Of a stretch of 64,000 nt of DNA, positions 1 to 8,653 are shown one piece after another. Every line of letters starts with the position of its first letter. Positions within the stretch are counted from its first letter, which is position 1. The stretch is taken from contig JAPLAU010000015.1 of assembly GCA_026393115.1 (NCBI GenBank), positions 531 through 64,530 of the forward strand. The letters run 5' to 3'. The notes beneath the pieces are model-generated. The model saw only the letters and a list, made by a program, of their open reading frames with translations, was not told the DNA's origin and did no database searches. A program made the position numbers and the translations under genes. This stretch comes from Actinomycetota bacterium. Its GTDB lineage: Bacteria > Actinomycetota > Actinomycetes > S36-B12 > CAIYMF01.

Positions 1-576
1 GATCCACTCGGACCTCCCGGTGCGTTGGCCATTGTGTCCGGTTCGCTGGCCCCTGATGGCGCGGTCATCAAGGCATCGGCGGCGAGCGCACACCTGATGG
101 AACACACGGGGCCAGCACTCGTCTTTGACGATCCGGTCGACGCGGTATCACGACTCGATGATCCTGATCTCGACGTCACGCCCGACCATGTGTTGGTGCT
201 GCGTAACGCCGGACCTGTGGCCTCGGGAATGCCCGAAGCCGGTTCACTGCCCATCCCGCGCAAGTTGGCGGAGGCCGGTATCACCGACATGGTGCGCGTG
301 TCAGACGGTCGAATGAGTGGAACGTCCTACGGCACGGTGGTGCTGCACTGTGCGCCTGAAAGCGCGGTGGGCGGACCGCTCGCTCTCGTGCGTGATGGTG
401 ACCTCATTGCGCTGAGCGTGTCGAAGCGTTCTATCGACCTGCTTGTCGACGAAGCCGAACTCGAGGAACGACGTCGGTTGTTGCCCGAACGCACGAAGCC
501 CGAACGTGGCTGGAGCCGGCTGTACGCCGACCATGTCCTGCAGGCCAACCTCGGTGCTGATATGGACTTCCTGTGA
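1..576 (+). CDS. Sugar-acid dehydratase, IlvD/Edd family (C-terminal part)
   Basis: The frame is open from base 1, so only the last 191 residues are present; family members are usually about 570-600 residues. Visible family features are LAPDGAVIK (residues 16-24), GMPEAGSLPIPRKL and SDGRMSGTSYG (about 101-111), all in the C-terminal domain that closes the active site. The wording of these motifs is closer to sugar-acid dehydratases (L-arabonate or D-xylonate type) than to branched-chain IlvD, which is an inference from memory. These enzymes use an Fe-S cluster and Mg2+ to turn aldonates into 2-keto-3-deoxy acids; the cluster cysteines lie outside the window. The stop overlaps the next start (TGATG), so the two are translationally coupled. 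Confidence 0.9.
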   Translation, partial: DPLGPPGALAIVSGSLAPDGAVIKASAASAHLMEHTGPALVFDDPVDAVSRLDDPDLDVTPDHVLVLRNAGPVASGMPEAGSLPIPRKLAEAGITDMVRVSDGRMSGTSYGTVVLHCAPESAVGGPLALVRDGDLIALSVSKRSIDLLVDEAELEERRRLLPERTKPERGWSRLYADHVLQANLGADMDFL

Positions 577-1718
577 TGGGCGGCCTGAGCGTGACGGTGC
601 GCACGGCGAGCATTCCGCTGGCACGCCCTACCCGGATTTCAACCCGTGTCTTGGGTGCGCGTGAATTCGTGCTGGTGAGCGTTGAGCGCGATGGCATGGT
701 CGGAACTGGTTACACCTACGCGGGCACAAGCGGTGGCTCTGTCGTTGCCGGCATGGTGCGCGAGGTACTCGTAACAGCGATTGACTCGTGCGACCCCGAT
801 GACATTGTGGGTATCTGGGAAGCCATGTTCCAAGAGTCGCTGCTCATTGGTCGACGCGGTGCGGCCCTGCGTGCCATGTCGGCGGTCGACATGGCGCTGT
901 GGGATTTGGCGGGTAAGCGCGCAGGACTTCCGCTAGCGGTTCTTCTTGGCGGATCACTTCAACCACTTGCCGCCTATGCATCCGGTGGTTACTACCGTCC
1001 CGACGACGGTGAGTGGGCCGATGCAGTCGCTCGCGAAATTTCCGAAAACCGTGCAGCTGGCTTTACCGATCACAAGATCAAGGTCGGCGGACTGTCGGTG
1101 GCCGACGACGCGCGCAGGGTCGCTGCGGCGATCGCTGCCATGGAAGGTGAAGGACGACTGGCTCTCGACGCCAACAACGCCTATCGCAGTGTGGCCGAAG
1201 CTGCCAAGGCGGCGGCGGCATTTGAGCGCGCTGCTGGCGATACCGGCGATACCGGCCTCTGGTGGTTTGAAGAACCGCTTTCGCCTGAAGACGTCAGTGG
1301 TCATGCGCGCCTTCGCGATCGCATTCAGACTCCCATTGCGACGGGTGAAATCGCGCAGACTCGTCATGAATTCCGCACCATCATCGAGTTGGGTGCGGCC
1401 GACATTATTCAGCCCGACGCAGGAGTGCTCGGCGGAGTAACGGAGTACATGCGGGTGGTGCGCACGGCCGAAACATTTGGTGTGCAGGTGGCGCCGCATT
1501 GGCATGCCAATGTTCACGTGCACCTGGCAGCAGCGTCGACCACGGGCATCACCGTGGAGCACTTCGAACTGAGCAAGGACATTTACAACTTTGAACGGAT
1601 AGTCACCCCGGAAACGCGGTTGGCATATTCGGGCGGAATGCTGACCATTCCCGATCGCCCCGGTATCGGAATTGAATTCGATCAGCAGGCACTCGATGAA
1701 TTGGGGGTCGCGGTATGA
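576..1718 (+). CDS. Mandelate racemase/muconate lactonizing enzyme family protein, probable acid-sugar dehydratase
   Basis: This 380-residue enolase-superfamily protein keeps the full catalytic set: the KxK motif in DHKIKVGG, metal ligands in ALDANNAY, WFEEPL and IATGEIAQ, and the His-Asp dyad in IIQPDAGVLGG and APHWHAN. Such proteins abstract a proton alpha to a carboxylate using Mg2+, and those with KxK plus His/Asp are often acid-sugar dehydratases or racemases. The substrate cannot be read. It lies between an IlvD/Edd dehydratase and a 2-hydroxyacid dehydrogenase, both fitting sugar-acid breakdown. ATG 576 overlaps the upstream stop; GTG 573 is an alternative start. Confidence 0.9.
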   Translation: MGGLSVTVRTASIPLARPTRISTRVLGAREFVLVSVERDGMVGTGYTYAGTSGGSVVAGMVREVLVTAIDSCDPDDIVGIWEAMFQESLLIGRRGAALRAMSAVDMALWDLAGKRAGLPLAVLLGGSLQPLAAYASGGYYRPDDGEWADAVAREISENRAAGFTDHKIKVGGLSVADDARRVAAAIAAMEGEGRLALDANNAYRSVAEAAKAAAAFERAAGDTGDTGLWWFEEPLSPEDVSGHARLRDRIQTPIATGEIAQTRHEFRTIIELGAADIIQPDAGVLGGVTEYMRVVRTAETFGVQVAPHWHANVHVHLAAASTTGITVEHFELSKDIYNFERIVTPETRLAYSGGMLTIPDRPGIGIEFDQQALDELGVAV

Positions 1719-2635
1719 GTCACGCCCCGCGGGTATTTGTCGGACCCGATCCACTTGTTGAAGTGGTGGAAGCGGTTCGCTCGAGTGGCTGTCAGGTGAT
1801 CGAGTCACTCGACACAGCCGACGCTGTCGTGTGGTTCGGGCGCGATCCGGCAGCACTGGCCGATCTGCTCCCCGACACCGTGCGTTGGCTCCAGATTCCT
1901 GACGCCGGCGCTGAGCGCTGGTTGGCGGGAGGACTCGTCGGTGGGTCTTTCGAGGTCACCTCGGCGCGCGGGGTCTATGCACCTCAGATTGCCGAGCATG
2001 CTCTTGCGCTCATCCTTGCCTGCGCGCGACGGTTGAGTGTGTTCGTGCGGGCAGACGACTGGCAGCCACAAGCGGCAGCGGTGATGAGCCTTGCCGGGTG
2101 TGAAGTCCTCATTGTGGGTGCGGGGGGAATCGGCACCGCCCTCATTGCGATGCTGACCCCACTGGGCTGCCGCACCGTCGCCGTGACGCGATCGGGACGA
2201 GAGGTCGCAGGTGCCTCGGTGAGCTCATCGGCCGCCGATCTTGACGCGCTGCTTCCGAGCGCTGACGTTGTTGTGATTGCCGCGCCAGCCACCGCCGAAA
2301 CCGCGCAGTTGTTTAACGCTGAGCGTCTCGACCGAATGAAGTCGACGGCGATCCTGGTCAACGTTGCGCGCGGGTCACTCATCGACACGGATGCGCTGCT
2401 GGCCGTGCTTGATCGCGGACATCTGTGCGCGGTCGGACTTGATGTCACCGACCCCGAGCCGCTGCCGGCCGGACACCCCCTCTTCACACATCCGCGGGTA
2501 GTTCTCACCCCGCACGTTGCTAACCCACCCGTACTGAAGCGTGAAGCATTCGCCCGCCATGTCGCCGAGAATTGCGCGCGATTCAAAGCGGGACTGCCCC
2601 TCCTTGCGATTGTCGATGAAGGGCGAGGATATTGA
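1715..2635 (+). CDS. D-isomer-specific 2-hydroxyacid dehydrogenase (NAD-binding)
   Basis: At 306 residues this matches the D-2-hydroxyacid dehydrogenase family. The Rossmann motif LIVGAGGIG lies near residue 130, and the catalytic Arg (VARGSLID), Glu (TDPEPLPAGHPL) and His (TPHVAN) follow in the usual order. The family interconverts 2-keto and D-2-hydroxy acids with NAD(P)H in the cytoplasm; glyoxylate/hydroxypyruvate-reductase-like members are common next to sugar-acid dehydratases. Substrate is not resolved. The ATGA overlap with the preceding gene shows operon membership and coupled translation. Confidence 0.9.
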   Translation: MSHAPRVFVGPDPLVEVVEAVRSSGCQVIESLDTADAVVWFGRDPAALADLLPDTVRWLQIPDAGAERWLAGGLVGGSFEVTSARGVYAPQIAEHALALILACARRLSVFVRADDWQPQAAAVMSLAGCEVLIVGAGGIGTALIAMLTPLGCRTVAVTRSGREVAGASVSSSAADLDALLPSADVVVIAAPATAETAQLFNAERLDRMKSTAILVNVARGSLIDTDALLAVLDRGHLCAVGLDVTDPEPLPAGHPLFTHPRVVLTPHVANPPVLKREAFARHVAENCARFKAGLPLLAIVDEGRGY

Positions 2636-2737
2636 TGACGTGGTTGCTGAGCTCCTCGCCAGACTGCCTCCAAAGTGTTCGACCGTCTGTCAATTCCCGG
2701 ACGTTGCCGCCCGGGTTCGCTGCAGGAAGGAACCGCT

Positions 2738-4384
2738 GTGAGTAATACTCATCTCATCAAGCGACCGCTCCCCGACGTCGTCGATGTGCTTGTCATCGGC
2801 GCCGGTGCTTCGGGGTCTGTCGCCGTTTTCGAGCTCGCGCGAAACGGGTTCAGTGTGGCCTGTCTTGAGCAGGGTGACTGGACCCCGGCCACGGAGTTCG
2901 CCGGTGACAAACCCGAATGGGAGCTGGTCAAGCAGAAGAAGTGGCATCCGAACCCCAACGTTCGTCAGGGGCCGTCTGACTACCCGATTAACACCGACGA
3001 ATCCGATGTGAACCCGCTGTTGTACAACGGTGTTGGTGGCAGCACCATCTTGTACGCGGCGCACTGGTGCCGCATGATGCCGTCGGACTTCCAGACGCGC
3101 ACGCTCGACGACGTCGGAGACGACTGGCCCTTCACTTACGAGGACCTGCAGCCCTTCTATGAAGAAACAGAACGGTTGATGGGCGTCTCCGGGCTCGGCG
3201 GCGACCCCGCATACCCGGACGAGCCGTCCTTCCCACTTCCTCCGCTTCCGCTGGGCAAGGTGGGCCTCAAGGCCGCTGCGGGTATGGACAAGTTGGGCTG
3301 GCACTGGTGGCCCGGCGCCAACTCCATCGCTTCCAAGGAAGTCGGTCACCGGCCCGCGTGTTTGCGTTATGGCGCGTGCCTCACCGGATGTCCTGCCGGA
3401 GCCAAGGCCAGCACTGACCTCACCCACTGGCCTGACGCACTGGAAGCCGGTGCGCACCTCGTGATCGGCGCTCGCGTGCGTGAGATCACAGTCGACGACA
3501 AGGGGCTTGCTTCCGGAGCGGTGTACATCGACCGCGATGGAGTGGAGCACACGCAGAAGGCGCGCATCGTCGTTCTCGCCGCCAACGGCGTGGGTACGCC
3601 GCGGCTCATGCTGCTCTCGAAATCCGAGCATCACCCCAACGGACTGGCCAACTCAACCGACCTGGTCGGACGGCGTCTGATGATGCACCCCTATGGTGCG
3701 GCAGTTGGCACCTACGAGGACGAGTTGGAAAGTTGGCTCGGCCCAGCAGGTCAGATCCTGCACTCGATGGAGTTCTACGAGACCGACAAGTCACGTGGCT
3801 TCGTTCGCGGTGCCAAGTGGAACCTGATGCCGAGCGGCGGACCTCTGGGCATGCGGTCGGGCTACGGCGGCCGTCCGGTGGATGAGTCTTTCGGAGTTAA
3901 CTTTCACAAGAACGTCAAGCGCGTCCTCGGACGCTCGTTCGAGTGGGGGGTCATCGCCGAGGATCTTCCTGACGAGAGCAACCGGGTCATCCTCGACCCC
4001 GAACTCACCGACTCCGATGGCATTCCGGCACCGAAGTTGCTCTACAAGAGCTCGGAGAACACCGAGAAGCTCATCAAGTGGCACGTCGCGCGTGCGGTGG
4101 AGGCCCACGAGGCCGCTGGCGCTACGTCGATCGAGACCACCGAGCTCATGCGTGACTGTGGTTGGCACCTTCTTGGCACGACCAAGATGGGTAATGACCC
4201 GCTCACCTCGGTGGTGAACCAGTGGGGTGCGGCGCACGATTGCCCGAACCTGATCATCATCGACGGCAGCGTGTTCACGACCTCGTCGGGAATGAACCCT
4301 ACCGCCACGATCATGGCCAACGCACTGCGCTCGATCAGACACCTGGTCGAGAACCGCGCAACCCAGCCCATGTCGGGCGAGTAG
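2738..4384 (+). CDS. GMC-family FAD oxidoreductase (large subunit, gluconate/polyol dehydrogenase type)
   Basis: Start GTG 2738 is chosen because GGAAGGAA sits 4-11 bases upstream and the predicted N terminus leads directly into the FAD motif (VLVIGAGASG, about residues 18-27). The 548-residue protein has GGSTILYAAHW, the C-terminal catalytic His (DCGWHLLGTTKMG) and Asn (SSGMNPTATI) of glucose-methanol-choline enzymes. A cysteine cluster CLRYGACLTGC (C-x5-C-x3-C) recalls the small iron-sulfur site of membrane-type gluconate/fructose dehydrogenase large subunits. It oxidises a sugar, sugar acid or polyol; the next gene encodes the matching small subunit. No Tat or Sec signal is visible, so a cytoplasmic location is likely. 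Confidence 0.88.
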   Translation: MSNTHLIKRPLPDVVDVLVIGAGASGSVAVFELARNGFSVACLEQGDWTPATEFAGDKPEWELVKQKKWHPNPNVRQGPSDYPINTDESDVNPLLYNGVGGSTILYAAHWCRMMPSDFQTRTLDDVGDDWPFTYEDLQPFYEETERLMGVSGLGGDPAYPDEPSFPLPPLPLGKVGLKAAAGMDKLGWHWWPGANSIASKEVGHRPACLRYGACLTGCPAGAKASTDLTHWPDALEAGAHLVIGARVREITVDDKGLASGAVYIDRDGVEHTQKARIVVLAANGVGTPRLMLLSKSEHHPNGLANSTDLVGRRLMMHPYGAAVGTYEDELESWLGPAGQILHSMEFYETDKSRGFVRGAKWNLMPSGGPLGMRSGYGGRPVDESFGVNFHKNVKRVLGRSFEWGVIAEDLPDESNRVILDPELTDSDGIPAPKLLYKSSENTEKLIKWHVARAVEAHEAAGATSIETTELMRDCGWHLLGTTKMGNDPLTSVVNQWGAAHDCPNLIIIDGSVFTTSSGMNPTATIMANALRSIRHLVENRATQPMSGE

Positions 4385-4400
4385 AGGAATGGAGACCAGC

Positions 4401-4808
4401 ATGCTTACCGACGAACAGCGTGCCGTGTACTCGCGGCTTGCCGACGTGCTCATCCCCAGTGCCGAGGGTATGCCCTCGGCCAGTGAGGCCGACGTTCCCA
4501 CGAAGTGGATCAACGATGCCTTGGGATACCGCCCCGATCTGGTTCCGGCGTTCTTGCGGGCACTGGAAATCGGGGCTGACGGCGAAGCTGAGGCGGCCGT
4601 TCTGCGCATCAACTCAACGGACTCCGTTGCCTTTGATGCTCTCGGCGTTCTCACCTCGGGTTCGTATTTCCTCAACCCGGCTATCAAGGAGCTGATCGGT
4701 TACCCCGGTCAGGTCCCTTCCCCGGCGTATGACGACACGGCGTCGTATATCGACATGCTCGCCGCAGTTGTCGAGCGTGGCCCGATTTTCCGCCCGACCG
4801 TTACCTAG
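4401..4808 (+). CDS. Gluconate 2-dehydrogenase subunit 3-like small subunit
   Basis: This 135-residue protein directly follows the GMC gene. It begins LTDEQRAVYSRLADVLIPS and contains ASEADVPTKWINDAL and ELIGYPGQ, as in the gluconate 2-dehydrogenase subunit 3 family (PF13618), whose members stabilise or escort the GMC subunit. ATG 4401 is preferred over ATG 4389 because GGAG lies 6 bases before it. Classical small subunits carry a twin-arginine signal; none is present here, in keeping with a signal-less large subunit. A 16-bp hairpin follows. Confidence 0.8.
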   Translation: MLTDEQRAVYSRLADVLIPSAEGMPSASEADVPTKWINDALGYRPDLVPAFLRALEIGADGEAEAAVLRINSTDSVAFDALGVLTSGSYFLNPAIKELIGYPGQVPSPAYDDTASYIDMLAAVVERGPIFRPTVT

Positions 4809-4822
4809 GGCGAGAACTCGAT

Positions 4823-4863
4823 CGTCACTGTCTGCCCGGCAATCAGTCGGGCAGACAGTGACG
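4823..4863. terminator. Perfect 16-bp hairpin downstream of the GMC operon
   Basis: CGTCACTGTCTGCCCG at 4823-4838 and its exact complement at 4848-4863 enclose a 9-base loop. It lies 14 bases after the subunit-3 stop and 65 bases before the next gene. There is no T-tract, which is common for actinobacterial terminators, but an operator or RNA-stability role cannot be excluded. Confidence 0.7.
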
Positions 4864-4928
4864 GCTCCGCAGCACGTGCAGTCATCCGCTCATGGATTAC
4901 CGCTTCCGACCAGAAAGGGATGCGTACC

Positions 4929-6152
4929 GTGAACCAGCAGGCCGACGTTGCAATCGTCGGCGGTGGCATTGTGGGGCTCGCTCTCGCTGATGCCTGGCTT
5001 GCGCGCAATCCGCAGGACCGCGTCATTGTGTTCGACAAGGAACCTGCACTCGCTTTGCACGCCTCGGGCCGCAATAGCGGTGTGATGCATGCCGGTTTCT
5101 ACTACGCCCCCGACTCGCTTAAAGCTCAACTGACGCGGTCGGGTAACACCATGCTTCGTGAATTCTGCGCCGAGCGCGGAGTTCCGGTGTTGAAGTCAGG
5201 CAAAGTAGTCGTGGCGCAATCCGACGACGAGATTCCGATTCTTCACACTTTGTATGAGCGAGGCATTGCCAACGGCTGCACCCTCGAAATCATTGATGAA
5301 GACCGCTTACGCGAGTTAGAGCCATTGGCAGTGACGCATAGCAAGGCGCTGTGGTCGCCACTGACCGCTGTGGCCTCGCCGGCCGGTGTCACCGAGGCGT
5401 TGGGTGAACGCGTACGCGATCGAGGGGGCGACATTCGACTTGAGTCGGCCGTCACAAGTGCCGGTCCTGGCTGGATCGAGGTCAACGGCACCGAACGCGT
5501 GAGCGTGGGTCACATGATCAACGCCGCCGGCCTCTATGCCGATCGGGTTGCGAAGTGGTTCGGCGTGGGCCTCGATTACCGCATGTTGCCGTTTAAGGGT
5601 TTGTATTGGTACGGCAATTGGCCCAAGGGTCGCCTGCAACGTCAGGTGTACCCAGTGCCTGACCCGCGCAATCCATTCCTCGGAGTGCATCTCACGGTGA
5701 CGGTTGACGGGCTGGCCAAGATCGGTCCCACAGCCATTCCGGCGTTCTCGCGTGAGGACTACGGAAAACTTCGTGACATCGTTCCGAAAGAAACCTGGCA
5801 GATTCTCGGTCTGTACCCGAAGTTGATGACCAGCAAGGATCACAATTTCGCCGGATTACTGCGTACCGAGTTCCCCAAGTACATACGTAGCCACCTCATC
5901 AAGCAGGCACAGGGCATGGTCCCGTCGGTCGAACCGAAGGACTTCACTGTTCGGGGTAAGCCGGGTGTACGTGCACAGATGTTCCACGTGCCCACCCGCA
6001 AACTCGAAATGGACTTCGTCGTCGAACCGGGCGAAAAGTCGACGCACGTTCTCAACGCGGTGTCACCTGCGTGGACGAGTTCGCTGGCCGTCGGAGAGTA
6101 CGTCGTCAATCGAATTCACACCGATGGCTTGAACGAATCCGTGAAGGGTTGA
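4929..6152 (+). CDS. lhgO: L-2-hydroxyglutarate oxidase-like FAD enzyme
   Basis: This 407-residue DAO-family flavoprotein starts with ADVAIVGGGIVGLALADAWL (FAD dinucleotide fold) and has the LhgO hallmark HASGRNSGVMHAGFYY followed by APDSLKAQL. LhgO oxidises L-2-hydroxyglutarate to 2-oxoglutarate and passes electrons to the respiratory chain; related proteins act on other 2-hydroxy acids. GTG 4929 is preferred over ATG 4920 because AGAAAGGGA ends 8 bases before it. It opens a new unit after the 4823-4863 hairpin and is followed by a hydrolase, a GlcG-like protein and an SDR, so the natural substrate may be a pathway-specific hydroxy acid. Confidence 0.85.
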   Translation: MNQQADVAIVGGGIVGLALADAWLARNPQDRVIVFDKEPALALHASGRNSGVMHAGFYYAPDSLKAQLTRSGNTMLREFCAERGVPVLKSGKVVVAQSDDEIPILHTLYERGIANGCTLEIIDEDRLRELEPLAVTHSKALWSPLTAVASPAGVTEALGERVRDRGGDIRLESAVTSAGPGWIEVNGTERVSVGHMINAAGLYADRVAKWFGVGLDYRMLPFKGLYWYGNWPKGRLQRQVYPVPDPRNPFLGVHLTVTVDGLAKIGPTAIPAFSREDYGKLRDIVPKETWQILGLYPKLMTSKDHNFAGLLRTEFPKYIRSHLIKQAQGMVPSVEPKDFTVRGKPGVRAQMFHVPTRKLEMDFVVEPGEKSTHVLNAVSPAWTSSLAVGEYVVNRIHTDGLNESVKG

Positions 6153-6188
6153 GCCGCATGAACCACACGTCAATCAGGAAGGCCACTC

Positions 6189-6995
6189 ATGGCTGTGCAT
6201 GACCTCGTCTCCGCTCTGTCGTCAGCCACGTTGTTCGATCTTGAACACGATCGCTACACGGGCGCTGCAATCTACCCAGGACACTGGCCCGGCTTCGTGT
6301 ACACATTGCACCGGCACCACGAAACCGTCGAAGGTCAGCACCGTACGAGTGCGTCGGGCACGATCATGATGGCCGAGCACTCGGGCACACACATTGACGC
6401 GTTGTGCCACCAGGCACTCGACATGGAGTTGTTCGGCGGAATTCGAGTGACTCCAAGTGTCCAAACTCCTCGAGGCTTTACTCAGTTGGGTGTCGAGACA
6501 ATCGCGCCCATCATGCGTCGCGGTGTGCTGCTCGATGTCGCACGTGCGCGCGGGGTTGATTTCCTTGAAGCGGGTTACCTCGTGACCGCCGAAGATTTGC
6601 AGGCAGCTGTCGACGCGCACGGTGTCGTGATCGAAGAGGGCGACTGCATTCTCGTTCGCACCGGATGGGGACAGAACTTCGAAGACGCCGATGCCTACCT
6701 CGATGCGGCGGGAATCAGTGCAGAAGGTGCACAGTGGCTGGCTGACCGCAAACCGTTCCTCTGCGGTGCCGACAACGTGGCATTCGACTACCCCGACAAT
6801 GTCGACACTGAACTCGGGCTCCTGCCGTCGCACACCATTTTGATCGTGCGCAACGGCATCTATATTGTCGAGAACCTCAACCTCGAGGAACTCGCGCAAT
6901 CGGCACACAAGGAATTCCTCTTCCTATGTATGCCCCTCAAACTCCGCGGAGTCACGGGCTCACCCGTGCGTCCCGTGGCGATCGCACAGAACTAA
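6189..6995 (+). CDS. Cyclase-family (PF04199) metal-dependent hydrolase
   Basis: The 268-residue protein carries the canonical metal-binding motif HSGTHIDALCH (H64, H68, D70, H74) of the cyclase/kynurenine-formamidase family. Members hydrolyse amides, lactams or lactones using Zn2+ or Mn2+. The sequence ends with the usual LKLRGVTGSPVRPVAI strand. A good ribosome site (CAGGAAGG) precedes ATG 6189. Position between LhgO and a GlcG-like protein suggests it opens a lactone or amide intermediate. It is the most canonical of three family members in the window; the substrate is unknown. Confidence 0.87.
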   Translation: MAVHDLVSALSSATLFDLEHDRYTGAAIYPGHWPGFVYTLHRHHETVEGQHRTSASGTIMMAEHSGTHIDALCHQALDMELFGGIRVTPSVQTPRGFTQLGVETIAPIMRRGVLLDVARARGVDFLEAGYLVTAEDLQAAVDAHGVVIEEGDCILVRTGWGQNFEDADAYLDAAGISAEGAQWLADRKPFLCGADNVAFDYPDNVDTELGLLPSHTILIVRNGIYIVENLNLEELAQSAHKEFLFLCMPLKLRGVTGSPVRPVAIAQN

Positions 6996-7021
6996 CGACC
7001 CAACCCTAGGAAGGAACCAAC

Positions 7022-7438
7022 ATGAGCAACGTGACACTTGAGATGGCCCAGAAGGCCATTGACGCTGCAATCGCGAAGGCAATCGAGATCGGTTCACCCT
7101 CGTCGATCTCAGTGATCGATGCAGGCCGCGAACTGGTCGGCTTCGCCCGCATGGATGGCGCCCTCCTCGCGAGTGTGCAGATTTCACAAGCGAAGGCCTA
7201 CACCGCTCGTTCGCTCAACGCTGCTACGCAGGACTGGGGCGCATTCGTGCAGCCTGGTGCCCCGCTGTTCGGGCTTGACGTTGCGCACATGGCCGTTGGC
7301 AAGCCCCTCATCACCTTCGGTGGCGGCGTGCCGATCACGATCAACGGTGAGGTCATTGGCGCTGTGGGTGTCGCTGGTGGATACCCCGACCAGGACCACG
7401 AAGTCGCGTCGGCTGGCGCGGCGGCGCTGGAGGGCTGA
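7022..7438 (+). CDS. GlcG/HbpS-family protein
   Basis: This 138-residue protein has the GlcG/HbpS fold signature: an N-terminal helix (TLEMAQKAIDAAIAKA), SISVIDAGRELVGFARMDGA and the glycine-rich TFGGGVPITINGEVIGAVGV. Members bind haem or small molecules and often sit in glycolate, propanediol or sugar-acid catabolic operons with poorly defined roles. AGGAAGGAACC precedes ATG 7022. Only 3 bases separate it from the next SDR gene, so it belongs to the LhgO unit. Confidence 0.85.
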   Translation: MSNVTLEMAQKAIDAAIAKAIEIGSPSSISVIDAGRELVGFARMDGALLASVQISQAKAYTARSLNAATQDWGAFVQPGAPLFGLDVAHMAVGKPLITFGGGVPITINGEVIGAVGVAGGYPDQDHEVASAGAAALEG

Positions 7439-7441
7439 TCG

Positions 7442-8209
7442 GTGGCTGACTTCCGTCAGTTGGTCGGCAAGCGGGTCATCATGACCGGCGGCGCCGGCAA
7501 CATCGGTCGTGCTTCGGCGATTCTCATGGCGCAGCACGGCGCCACTATTGCTATCGGCGACCTTGATATCGATGGTGCCAATGAGACGGTCGAGATGATC
7601 AAGGCTGATGGAGGCTCGGCACTTGCCGTGCGCACTGATGTCTCAGTTGAAGACGACATCGCGGCGTTTGTTGCTGCGGCCGTCGATTTCATGGGGGGCA
7701 TCGATGTCGGCTTCTTCAATGCCGGTATCCAAATGTCAGGTGCGGTTGAAGGCTTTGACGCCGACCGATGGGATCGAATGTTCGCGGTGAACCCGCGGCA
7801 TTCCTTCTTGATGTCCAAGCACACCGTGCCGCATCTGCGTAACGCTGGCGGGGGCGCGCTTGTGCTCACGTCATCGATCGCTGGTGTGAAGGGTGGGCCT
7901 GGAATGACGGCGTACTCAGCGTCGAAGGGGGCCATTGTCGGATTCGGCCGTGCGCTGTCTGCTGAACTGGCGCCCGACAACATCCGCGTCAATGTGCTGT
8001 GTCCAGGCTGGGTCGACACCCCGTTCAACCAGCCGGCGATCGACTTCATGGGCGGCAGTGAAGCCCAAGCTGAAGTGGTGAAGTCGATTGTTCCGCTCGG
8101 ACGTCAGGCAGCACCTGAGGAAATGGCCGAGGTGGTCGTGTTCCTTGCATCCGGAATGTCGTCGTACATGACCAACCAGATCATCATCGCCGACGGCGGC
8201 ATTTACTAG
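7442..8209 (+). CDS. SDR-family oxidoreductase
   Basis: A 255-residue classical short-chain dehydrogenase with the nucleotide motif TGGAGNIGRA near residue 17, NAGI, a catalytic Ser in LTSSIAG and the AYSASKGA active site, ending in the usual IIIADGGIY. The central helix reads FAVNPRHSFL where most SDRs have an N-[LV]-[KR]-G segment. It would oxidise or reduce a hydroxyl group of a sugar acid or related intermediate with NAD(P). The GTG start follows the GlcG-like stop by 3 bases. A strong hairpin at 8228-8257 closes the unit. Confidence 0.9.
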   Translation: MADFRQLVGKRVIMTGGAGNIGRASAILMAQHGATIAIGDLDIDGANETVEMIKADGGSALAVRTDVSVEDDIAAFVAAAVDFMGGIDVGFFNAGIQMSGAVEGFDADRWDRMFAVNPRHSFLMSKHTVPHLRNAGGGALVLTSSIAGVKGGPGMTAYSASKGAIVGFGRALSAELAPDNIRVNVLCPGWVDTPFNQPAIDFMGGSEAQAEVVKSIVPLGRQAAPEEMAEVVVFLASGMSSYMTNQIIIADGGIY

Positions 8210-8227
8210 TTCGTTTCACATCCCGAG

Positions 8228-8257
8228 GGTGTGCGGTGTCGAGTGGCACCGCACACC
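8228..8257. terminator. 11-bp perfect hairpin terminator
   Basis: GGTGTGCGGTG (8228-8238) pairs exactly with CACCGCACACC (8247-8257) across an 8-base loop, 18 bases after the SDR stop and before the VOC gene. No clear T-tract follows. Confidence 0.75.
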
Positions 8258-8293
8258 TGACGGATCCCCTCAGGCTTCAGTGAAGGAAACGTC

Positions 8294-8653
8294 ATGACCG
8301 AGGAATTTCCCCGACTCGAGCGCCTGGCAATTGCGGTACCCGACCTCGACACCTGGGTCACGCGCTGGGAATCGATTCTTGGCCCGGGCTTCGATGTGTT
8401 CAGCGTGAATCTAGGTGGCAACGACGTGCGCGTCGGTATTCACCCAGGTGGTATCGAGTTGTTGGAAGTGGCAGATGCCGAACCGAAGCTGCGCAGCTTT
8501 CACCTTCGAGTGCGCGACATGGATGCGGCTGCGCCGGCGTTCGAGGAACTCGGTTGGACGGTGACCCCCATGGCCGTCGTTCAAGGAAGGCGGCAGAGCG
8601 TCGTCGCCGCAGACGGCTTGCGGGTGGTACTGGTCGAAGTGAAGGACGAGTGA
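8294..8653 (+). CDS. VOC-superfamily (glyoxalase/dioxygenase-like) protein
   Basis: The 119-residue protein shows one vicinal-oxygen-chelate domain: RLAIAVPDLDTWVTRWESIL at the start, GIHPGGIELLEV in the middle and SFHLRVRDMDAAAPAFEELG leading to the second beta-alpha-beta module. It resembles methylmalonyl-CoA epimerase-like or lactoylglutathione-lyase-like proteins, but only His/Glu ligand positions could separate them and these are not clear. GAAGGAA precedes ATG 8294. Its stop overlaps the start of the next gene (GTGA). Confidence 0.75.
   Translation: MTEEFPRLERLAIAVPDLDTWVTRWESILGPGFDVFSVNLGGNDVRVGIHPGGIELLEVADAEPKLRSFHLRVRDMDAAAPAFEELGWTVTPMAVVQGRRQSVVAADGLRVVLVEVKDE

Noticed and set aside
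954-1856. Long minus-strand open frame antisense to the first enolase-superfamily gene
   Set aside because: Its protein is rich in Arg/His/Ser with no motif, while the + frame has a complete catalytic set. It is a shadow frame of high-GC coding DNA.
2690-3634. 314-codon minus-strand open frame inside the GMC gene
   Set aside because: The + strand encodes clear GMC motifs over the same bases; the antisense product has no recognisable domain.
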